DNA of 60,000 nt from NCBI GenBank assembly GCA_030141605.1, contig JAQGDQ010000020.1:746001-806000 (forward strand). Reading direction: 5' to 3'. Under the pieces are notes generated by a model. It did no database searches. It saw only the letters and a list, made by a program, of their open reading frames with translations, and was not told where the DNA came from. Made by a program: the position numbers and the translations under genes. The DNA is from Tubiluchus corallicola. Its lineage: Eukaryota > Priapulida > Priapulimorpha > Priapulimorphida > Tubiluchidae. Positions within the stretch are counted from its first letter, which is position 1; every line of letters begins with the position of its first letter. Positions 52,105 through 60,000 of the stretch are shown in pieces.

Positions 52105-52465
52105 GTGATTGTTCGGGCGAAAGGCCGCAGATACCCGAAAACCACCTTTTGACGTAGCGTGTGCCGAAAGGTGTAAACTAATTATTTATGCTAATTTTAA
52201 GATATGTTCACAAGATGTACATATAAGATAAGCAAGTAATGACATGTTACAACAAATTTAATAAGATTCCAAATATTCAAAAAAATGACAATGAACATCA
52301 ATATACAAAAAAGGAAAACCATTTCCCCAGAATATTGGCGATCTACTCGGATTTTGCTGAGTATTCACTGGCGGTACAACGGTTCACACTGACAGTCACA
52401 GCTTACAGATTTTTGCATGACAGTGTCGCACAGACGACGTTCCCAACGTGGTAAACATTTTAACG

Positions 52466-52915
52466 TCTACGTGAAGATAACAGGATCTCCTTTAACGCCT
52501 ACGTGAAGATAACACTCCTCAAGTGAATCTGACCGATTAACAGTCTACCATCCCTATGGTGTTAACCCAACAAATGGCAATTAGCAATTGGTGATTTACG
52601 AGAGTAATAACTTAAGTAGAAGTACGTCTAAGTATACCGTTACGTCTTTCTGTGATCTGCTAACGTCTCCTCGGGTCCGTGAAACTTGAACCAGAACTCA
52701 GGGACCACATCACATGTCTTGACATCAAACTGAGACAGGATACAAGACGGAAGGTACTTAACGTATAGACGTACCTCCGTTTAACAAAGGAAAACCATTC
52801 TCTAGTACTACATGGCATACAATCGGCAGGTAAAAAAATCCAGGTCGCACTGCTCACGTGAACGTCTGGCTTCAGTGATTTAATTTTAACGTAAAGATCT
52901 TCCTCTACAATGGAA
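52466..52915. repeat. AACGTCTACGTGAA word cluster, foldback-like
   Basis: Direct copies TTAACGTCTACGTGAAGATAAC and TTTAACGCCTACGTGAAGATAAC sit at 52471-52512. Variants follow in both orientations: AGTACGTCTAAGT, TTAACGTATAGACGTACC, CACGTGAACGTCTGG, TTTTAACGTAAAGATCT. The organisation resembles the other word-array elements but the arms are less clear. Confidence 0.4.
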
Positions 52916-53131
52916 TACTCGTGTACCCACCCAAGTGACCTAGCTACCAGAGGTAGTAATTTATGAGATCAAAATACAATTTTGTAGAACACCAAATTAA
53001 ATTAAAAAGGCAAAAAAAGTAAATTTTATCTTTTCATCATCAGCAATGTGCACGGTTGTTAGGCTAGTGATTCCCTACTGGACCATCACAGTGTGTATGT
53101 AACGCACCCAAAAATAAAAAAAAATTTATGT

Positions 53132-53151
53132 CTCTCTCTCTCCTTCTCTCC

Positions 53152-53195
<44 letters not shown>

Positions 53196-53200
53196 ATATT
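53132..53200. repeat. compound TC / TA / GT microsatellite
   Basis: (TC)n, then (TA)n, then (GT)n runs placed end to end. Confidence 0.95.
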
Positions 53201-53689
53201 TATTATATGTATATGCTAATCACGCATACTATTATGTATATTAACTGTTAAGACACTGGCAGAGTAAAACCTAATATACCTGAAAACAAACATTAGACAT
53301 TACAATGGCTAAATTCTGTTATGCGCTTGTGACTTGCAGCACTTCTAAAGTCTAAATCAGTTTTTAATAGTAAACGAAGCTAAACAGCACTAACTGTCAA
53401 TGAACAAAAACAGAGTAAGCTGCTGATTTACTGTGCATTTTTCTAATGGCCCCTCACGTGCCAAAGAACTTCAAAATAAAACGAAAATAAATATGCTAAG
53501 AAATACTCGATTTTCTAAAAATACCTAATCAGGTAGTTAATGGACGTATAATTTGGAAGTATCAGTCAGTATAGTAAGATATGTTCAAGAATACGCCCAC
53601 TATACTGTCAAAATTTTCTAAATAACAAGCAAATAAGCTTAAAATTTTATTAGGCATTATACAAACTGTCACGGCCATGCGATGCATGA

Positions 53690-54490
53690 CCGCTAACTAA
53701 CTGGCCGATATACAAGGCCATTCATCACTATAAGATTTTGAACAGTATAGAAGCCATTGGATACTATGCATTATATACAAGGTCATTCCATCTAGGCTAA
53801 TGTTTGCCCACCTCATTCAGGTACCGAATTTTTTGTTAAACGGATGTCTATCTAGGCCGTTTTTACCTGGTCACCATAGTTGGTACCTTTCTTCTGTTCG
53901 TCATATGTTTGAGACACGTTTTGTCTATGAGTTTTATTTTGGCATTAATGGCAAAATTCAGTTGATGTCCTGTGAGAGACAATAGTTAAATGCACAATGT
54001 TGTATCGACACCGTTTACGTAGCACCAGCACGACTCAGGAGTGAAGTAATTGCCTTGTCATATTTCACTTAGAGGAACTCTTGGACAACCCACCCTGGGA
54101 GGGATTCTGAAACTTTCAGAGCATTGGTGGAGTGTTCCCATAGTGGTGGAGTTCACAGTATCCTGGTTACGCTATTCGGCGGTAGAGGAGACGCAGAGAT
54201 ACAACTACGATTCCAGATTAAACTACTTGTGGCGTGTAAGGACTCATGGATCGGCTACATTGTGGAGCTCCTCCTTATTCCAGTAGGGGATCGTGGCTTT
54301 GGGACTGTAAACCGTCCTTGGTGCATCCTGGAAGAGCCGGCCATCGGGAACTACATATAAACATGAGTATACTCCTTGCTGCTTGTTAAATCTGGGCCCA
54401 GTAGGTAGTAGGTATTGTTTTCTCCTCTATGTACAATTGTTCTTTGCTTTGTTCTTGTTTAATAATATACTGCATGATTTGCACAGCATC
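53690..54490. other. GC-richer block, possible solo LTR or mobile element
   Basis: Base composition is clearly less AT-rich than its surroundings, and two overlapping plus-strand frames of 78 codons (54050-54360) stay open. TATACAAGGCCATTCAT at 53709 recurs as TATACAAGGTCATTCCA at 53773. The content looks imported into the PAN intron. No LTR ends, reverse-transcriptase or capsid motif could be recognised, so the class is open. Confidence 0.3.
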
Positions 54491-54904
54491 CGTGTGTTTA
54501 ATAGTTCTATTTCAAACTTAGTGTAAACGTTTTACGATTAACAACTCGATGATTATGTTTAGTAAAATGATCGGGTCCTATAGGAGAATTGCCCCAACAT
54601 GAACCCAAACGCTTGGTGATGAAATTAGCAGAAATGATTACCCTGTTATGTTAGTAAATTACGAGCTCTGTCTGTTTAGTGTTTCCTGTTTAGTCGCTCA
54701 CACTCACGGAGAACATGTGAGCCGAGCTTTAGATTTGAGACACTGACGTTAAATTACCCTAGACTAGTTATAATATGTTAGTTTTATTCCCACAAACTGT
54801 CACACAAACATATGCATACGAATCCGATGATTTTATGACTTATAAAAGCATGTTCTTCGAAGATCATACTATTTACTAATTTTTTAGTAGTTTACAACAA
54901 ATAC

Positions 54905-55018
54905 CTGTAGACAACCCGGGTGGGTTTTCAGTTGGAGTAATGGTTTCGTTGTCAGGCTTAACTTCACATACCATATGTGAATTACTCCCTACAAGTGTTC
55001 CATCCAGATATCGGTCGC
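54905..55018 (-). CDS. PAN receptor exon: Thr/Pro-rich juxtamembrane linker
   Basis: 114-nt exon, phase 1 at both ends, between TGTTTTAG and GTATTT. It encodes RYLDGTLVGSNSHMVCEVK followed by NETITPTENPPGLST, a Thr/Pro-rich stalk with one potential N-glycosylation site. The split Arg codon at its start completes the CDHYSR ending of PAN domain 2, and its last split codon is completed by the transmembrane exon. Confidence 0.75.
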
Positions 55019-56418
55019 CTAAAACATCCAAAACTTCCATCAATTATTGCAGTTCATTGGTTTTCGGTTACTCGCTGGCAAGCTAATCTTGTAGCCAGAT
55101 CTTATTCGCCGTGAAGCCGGTCTCGTTCTTGTTGCTCCCACAATAACAATAAGTTCTTAGCCAGTTTTATACTGTGGCGTCACAATGGAGTAAATTTTAT
55201 TCTAAATTTTGCGACAAAACGAATTCTATGGCAACGCCAAACGGCGTTCTAATAAACTTATTCATCAAAAGGATACTGTGACAATCTAAATGGCATTCTA
55301 AATGACATATCCAGATAGTTGAGCAGAAAAAAATCAATAAACGAGTAACCCATTGTTTCGTCTTCCGAAAATCTGAAAGACGCAATGGTGCACTTTGGTA
55401 ATCAGAGTGAAGTGCAACTGGCGAACCAACCAAATCTGCACAAATGACACCATGCACAAATTACTAAAGCACGCATCAAAGCCAACACTTCGCTAATATC
55501 AACCGGTTTTTCAAAAAACAGATAGCTCTGTTACTAAGTATACACAAACAAACTGTTACTACATTTACTGCAATTAAACCTCCTTTTATTACTAATTGGT
55601 TATAACTTTTTTACTAATATTTTCCCACTAAAGCTGCCTCGTGCTTCATTTAAGGAGGCTATACTAATTATTATAAAAGAACTGGCTCACAGGTACATAT
55701 AAGCCCTATGTGAGAGACTGTTACTTCATGATGCCCAAAGTAAAAAAAATCATGTTTCACTAGCTTTACTACGTTTTACCTGTGAGAAAATCATAACAAG
55801 ATATAACAAACTAATTTGGGCTTAAAAATAAAGCTATTAGTAATAATGAAACACTGAGTAACATCATCATGGCTCTGGTATTCTTGATAAATAAATGGTT
55901 TAACTGGGTAAACAACAACAACAACTTTCCTAGCCAAGAACAGACTGCCAAAAGACAAGGTAAGCTTGCCCTGTCAGTATAACATGACATAAAGACGCCA
56001 AGTCAGGACCACATGAATACAGTTTAAAAAGAGAGTATGGGGGGGGGTAGGGTAAAGAATGAGTGAACACTAAAGTAAATAACCTAAAATCTTTCACACC
56101 CTACATCTGGGCAGAATGCCGTTGGAAATTTACTAACGCTAGACAGATGATTTTGTAGAAAGGCTTAGAAAAACACATACATCGGAAGAATAATTAGAAA
56201 TAAGAATGCATTCTACAAATAAGATTCAAAATGCTACGTAGCCAAATCAGTAAGCTGCATGAAGGCTTATTAAAATTACTAATACTGTGCTGACTGGCAA
56301 ACTCTACGCTTATGGAGTGAAATAGGAAAACAAGCTACATTGTTTTCACAACTGTGAATTCGTTTTAAAGATTAAAATTGACAATACTTAGTGATACTAA
56401 AACTGTTTAAATCCATAC
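55019..56418 (-). other. PAN receptor intron
   Basis: Phase-1 intron. No repeats or exons are recognised in it. The 86-residue minus frame at 55197-55457 has no known domain. Confidence 0.65.
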
Positions 56419-56560
56419 GTGAATAATGATCACATAACATGTAGTCTTCGAGTTGTGCATTGGAATCTTGGAGATTAGCGGATTCGAGTATGCAGTAAGT
56501 TGCAACTAATCCTGGACGTCCTGTACACATATCGAACGAGCGACAGTCAAAGTTGGACTC
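56419..56560 (-). CDS. PAN receptor exon: second half of PAN domain 2
   Basis: 142-nt exon beginning in phase 0 after TGTTTAG and ending in phase 1 at GTATGG. It encodes ESNFDCRSFDMC, ATYCILESANL and LCDHYS. That is the second half of a PAN/apple domain, in which a Cys-x-SF-x(2)-C block, a central Cys-x-L segment and a final Cys close the fold. It pairs with the exon at 57379-57500. Confidence 0.82.
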
Positions 56561-57378
56561 CTAAACATAGAAATGGTTTTGCATTTAACGCGAGTAAATG
56601 TAGCTCTTTAGCCTAGGTCGATATTTCACTTAGTGATAGTATCTAAATATGGCTGCGCTTCATACACATAAAATTCACGTACATAAAGTGTAAATGATTT
56701 TGTTACAGTACTTTAGTAAAAATACATTGACCTGTAAGTGCGAGCAGTTTTGGTAATTCCAGCTTAGGAAAAATAGCGTATAGTAGCAACTATATTATTA
56801 TTCTCTGCTAAACGCATACAAACGTGTAAGATACTGCAGACAAGGTATCCAGAATCTGCTAAATACTGTCGAGAAACTGGCCATTCACTCATCAAGTGAG
56901 AAAATGCCGTATAACCATATAATCAGAGGCACGCATGGATAGCCCATGGTACTCTACTAGTAGGCCTGCCTATCTATCTGCTACCTATCCATCTATCTAT
57001 CTTTACGTCCATCTGTCAGTCGACCTGTCTGCTCTCATTACTATTCCATTACTGCAACTGTCACAATCCGTGGGAATAAGTTCCTTTGGGTTTTTGGATT
57101 TCCTCTAATCTTCTTGTAAGCTCATAAAAATTTTTGAGAAGTGACTAACATGTGATCTAATTTACTTTTCTTGCGTTACACATAATAAAAAATAAACACA
57201 CTTCAACGTCACACATAATAAAAAATAAACACACTCATCTTCATCGTCAACACAATTATAACCATTACTTGAGTTAGAAACGAAGTCATTTTTAAGCCTT
57301 TATTATTAGTGTTTTATCTGTAATATTATTACTATACGAATAAACGTCTATGTTAATGTTGTTTCTTAGAGCACAAAC
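56561..57378 (-). other. PAN receptor intron with short direct repeat
   Basis: Phase-0 intron splitting PAN domain 2. The 24-bp phrase CACATAATAAAAAATAAACA is present twice in tandem (57179-57202 and 57212-57235). Confidence 0.65.
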
Positions 57379-57500
57379 CTCTACACAAAACTTAGCACAC
57401 TCATCTGGATAGGATTCTTGGATATACAGTTCTTGGCTTGACCCGTCTTCTACATAAAGCGATTTGTTTTGGTATTTGGTAAAGTCGACCAAGTAGCCTC
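57379..57500 (-). CDS. PAN receptor exon: first half of PAN domain 2
   Basis: 122-nt exon entering in phase 1 after CTTTTAG and leaving in phase 0. It encodes GYLVDFTKYQNKSLYVEDG, then YPDECAKFCVE. The CxxxC pair marks the start of a PAN/apple domain and corresponds to CAQTC in the exon at 59284-59396. The donor GTTTGT is not strong, but reading through it would lose the homology with domain 1. Confidence 0.75.
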
Positions 57501-58261
57501 CTAAAAGATTTTGGAATAATAATAAAATTGTTAACGGGTAAAAATATAAATCACGAGTAATTATTAAAACAACCTTTAACGTTAAAGGACTTGTATAGGC
57601 GCCTCATAGTTATATACAGCCTAACAAATTTATTATTTTTTTATTTTAAATTTATTTCATTTAAATACATTTAAAAGCACACAGCGTTATGTAACAAATT
57701 AGCAAAAACTCAGCTATACTATAAAATTACAATAGAAACTAATAAAATATTTACCTATATATACATACATACACCCAGAACAGAAAACGTAGAACACAAG
57801 ACAGATCATTAAAAAATACAACACACAGATGCATAAAACCCAACAAAAGTCACCATTAAAATGGTAAAAGATGTTGACCTCATAGTGCAAAATGTAGTTT
57901 GTACAAATTCGTTCATATATATGTTTTGTGATGTGCAAAGTAGGATCCTGTTATATTTCGTGTAGTTTCATAGTTAGGAATATTAAAATTTACCAATTTT
58001 TCTCATACACTATATAATCCCACGAAGAGCCTACGAAATGCCCTATTGTGAGCCACCTTTAAAAAGTGTAGTTGTATTGGAAAAAGTTGCACATTAAGGC
58101 ACATGCGAAAAAATTGACGTATACTATTTGAACATCATTCGTATTTACACAATACTTAACCAATAACGTATTTGCCTTTACATAAAGACCTCTTGACTGC
58201 GCTTTTTCAAAAGAGTAAAACAAACATTTTATAAACTTACTACAACATTTTAATTTCTTAC
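57501..58261 (-). other. PAN receptor intron between domains
   Basis: Phase-1 intron between the two PAN modules. AT-rich, with no other feature recognised. Confidence 0.65.
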
Positions 58262-58418
58262 TAGTGTAAAAATCGCATGGTGCATTTTCTGTAAGATTTG
58301 TCGAAGATCCGTAATCCAAAAGATGTGTTTTAAACATGTAACATTTGGTAAGCACGATGTCCTTAGTCCCTTGTTCATCATACGAGCAGAATTCGAACGA
58401 CAAACAAGGCAACTCTTT
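58262..58418 (-). CDS. PAN receptor exon: second half of PAN domain 1
   Basis: 157-nt exon starting in phase 0 after TATTTTCAG and ending in phase 1 at GTAAGA. It encodes KELPCLSFEFCSYDEQG, then LTKCYMF and, at the end, NAPCDFYT. The pattern PCLSFEFCSYD is the hallmark PAN/apple block, and the closing CDFYT parallels CDHYS of domain 2. One NLT sequon is present. Confidence 0.83.
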
Positions 58419-59283
58419 CTGAAAATAATCAAACAAATATTAAAAGAAAGTCTGCCAAACTCAATGACTAGAATTTGGGAGTTCATCCGGTGGCCCCGAT
58501 TATTCCACTAGATGTCAGTTTACCAAAAATGCTGTTCAAAATGGAGTAAAATAGGTGGATTAAATGATAACTCCATAGGTGGATCCAATGCCACCCGCTG
58601 GAATTATCAGTCTTTACGGTTAATATTAGGAGCGTAAATAAGTTCGCTAGAAATCAGAGGACACACAAAATGTTAATAGAGAAATATTTTGTACTGCGTA
58701 CATAGCAAAAGACCATTTTAGAGTTTTACGTTGATGTGCTATTTCATCTTGCTTGCTATTTCGAGGACAATTCAAAGAAAAGATTTTTTATTTAATTTAA
58801 AACGGTGCAAGATTGCGTCATAAAGACATACAAGCATATACAAGGCTATTCTAACATACGGCATTCCATTTTCATCATCCCAAATTTCTGAAGGAGGGAT
58901 TTCTGAAAATTCTTGTAGTTACAAACAATCGGCGGGTAGGTGTTGACTTTTCTCGCTGTTTAAGTGTTTCAAATCATTTAACAGTTTGCATACTGATCTT
59001 GTAGGTCCTTTGTTTCTCAATCACTCATATCTATTCTCTACGTCTTTTGGCCCCTTCCCCACCCCTTCTCTGTTAACATATAAGCATTTTTGACAAATAA
59101 CTATTCACTAATAAAAAGAAATAACAACAATAGTGCAATGATGCGTGACCATTCATTTAACAAACGCAGCATTGAATCGAAAGATAAACAAGCTAAGGAA
59201 AATTGTATGAGAACATCAGTGGTCCAAAATGTAATAATAAAAATTAATATAAAAAGTGCCACCTATTAATAGAAGTAACTTAC
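58419..59283 (-). other. PAN receptor intron splitting domain 1
   Basis: Phase-0 intron. No repeat or exon is recognised in it. Confidence 0.65.
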
Positions 59284-59396
59284 ATCACTATAGCACGTTT
59301 GGGCGCATTTATCAGCCGTGTCTACGTCTTCAACCTTATCAGGTTCGACAGGAAGAACTTTTCCGGGATGGTGAATAAAAGCAGTTAAATAACTTC
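59284..59396 (-). CDS. PAN receptor exon: first half of PAN domain 1 (5'-partial gene)
   Basis: 113-nt exon entering in phase 1 after AATTTTTAG and leaving in phase 0 at GTAAGT. It encodes SYLTAFIHHPGKVLPVEPD and DTADKCAQTCYSD, the start of a PAN/apple domain. Together the six exons give about 257 residues: PAN 1, PAN 2, a Thr/Pro-rich stalk, a transmembrane helix and a short tail. PAN domains bind proteins or carbohydrates; the ligand here is unknown. The split first codon requires an upstream phase-1 exon, presumably the signal peptide, which I could not find before the window ends. Confidence 0.8.
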
Positions 59397-60000
59397 CTAA
59401 AAATTAGTGACAGAAACATAATTATGACTCTAAAGGTTTTCAAATGCAAACAAATTAGATTTAAAAATACTGGAGTTTATTGCATGTCGCACAGCAAAAT
59501 TCAAATCCCGCCACGAATAGCATGGGTTGGTTCGCTCCTTTTTGTAAAACCACCAAAGCCTTTTTCTATCAACAAAGCGAAACTTTTTTCTTTATTTGTA
59601 GTTCTTTACTAGCACTTTCTCATTTTTTGCCTACTGTCTCGATATTCAGCTAAATTGAACAGGTTTGCAGCTCAGACTCGCTTATGAACTTCTCAAAAGT
59701 TATGAGTTCTAGGTGTCCATTGCAAGAACTATGCATTTTTTGCATTAGCACCTGATTATGAACCATTTGGAAGGCCGAAGCTCTAATTCTCAACATACAC
59801 CTGAGAAATTAAGCACCCGATCATTCATTCACTCATTCTTTGTCCATCCATTAGAGACCAGAAATCATACCTGCCTTTTGCAACGCTCAAAAATAAGAAA
59901 ATCGATAGTACAGATAGCAAGTGGAATCAGAGAAATCCAGATAAGGAGCTCTGTTGAAAGGACAAAGAAAGCAAACTGTTACAAACTGAATAAGCAGTAA
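59397..60000. other. 5' side of PAN gene, no exon accepted
   Basis: The minus strand at about 59886-59960 has a short open stretch with hydrophobic residues ending at a GTATGA. However, it is not in the phase needed to join the exon at 59396, and in the needed frame it has a stop. The first exon is therefore taken to lie beyond the window. Confidence 0.35.

Larger units (their letters stand above)
51973..54904 (-). other. PAN receptor intron before TM exon
   Basis: A 2.9-kb intron. It holds the GTAT microsatellite, an AACGTCTACGTGAA-word cluster (52470-52910), a TC/TA/GT tract and the GC-richer block at 53.7-54.4 kb. No further exon is recognised. Confidence 0.65.

Noticed and set aside
59886-59960. 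Hydrophobic minus-strand stretch ending at GTATGA, considered as PAN exon 1
   Set aside because: It is open only in a frame whose phase does not fit the exon at 59396, and the needed frame contains a stop codon with no ATG.

Overview
The window is AT-rich animal nuclear DNA. Coding exons are short and spliced, introns run from under 1 kb to possibly 31 kb, and the space between is full of transposon debris, simple repeats and inverted-repeat elements. No bacterial, organellar or viral gene organisation is visible. The domain content (Ly6/uPAR three-finger domains, PAN/apple domains) and the repeat style suggest an invertebrate metazoan, perhaps marine. The sequence does not let me name a phylum.

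I can support three protein genes, all on the minus strand and none visible as a long open reading frame. (1) Ly6-A: exon 3 at 778-1061, exon 2 at 1904-2035, and a probable signal-peptide exon at 9566-9629 behind a TATA box. (2) Ly6-B: exon 3 at 15155-15408 and exon 2 at 18562-18693. Its best exon 1 is a clear signal-peptide exon at 50239-50296 behind a TATA box, implying an intron of about 31.5 kb. (3) A single-pass membrane protein with two PAN/apple domains, six exons from 59396 down to 51848, whose first exon probably lies beyond the window. Splice sites, intron phases and cysteine patterns agree across all exons. The Ly6 paralogs have identical exon-2 lengths (132 nt) and identical phases. 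All three products are secretory-pathway, cell-surface, cysteine-rich proteins.

The rest is mostly repetitive. From 2.9 to 6.1 kb lies a mosaic of PIF/Harbinger-like transposon pieces followed by a nearly perfect 900-bp tandem duplication. Several unrelated foldback-type elements have arms built of loosely repeated short words and pointing in opposite directions: 6.5-8.7, 10.0-10.2, 18.9-19.9, 24.2-26.1, 35.5-37.2, 38.4-39.7 and 44.2-45.2 kb. Further arm-like clusters lie at 43.7 and 52.5-52.9 kb. A decayed non-LTR retrotransposon (endonuclease plus the start of reverse transcriptase) lies on the minus strand at 39.9-40.9 kb. tRNA-like sequences occur at 2.34 kb and, more doubtfully, 47.5 kb. 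Microsatellites (GA/TC, GAT, GTAT, TA/GT, TTTG) are scattered throughout.

The most unusual aspects are the co-existence of several families of word-array foldback elements, one family carrying a telomere-like motif in three copies; the 12-cysteine Ly6 domains; and the very long first intron inferred for Ly6-B, which would hold most of these elements.
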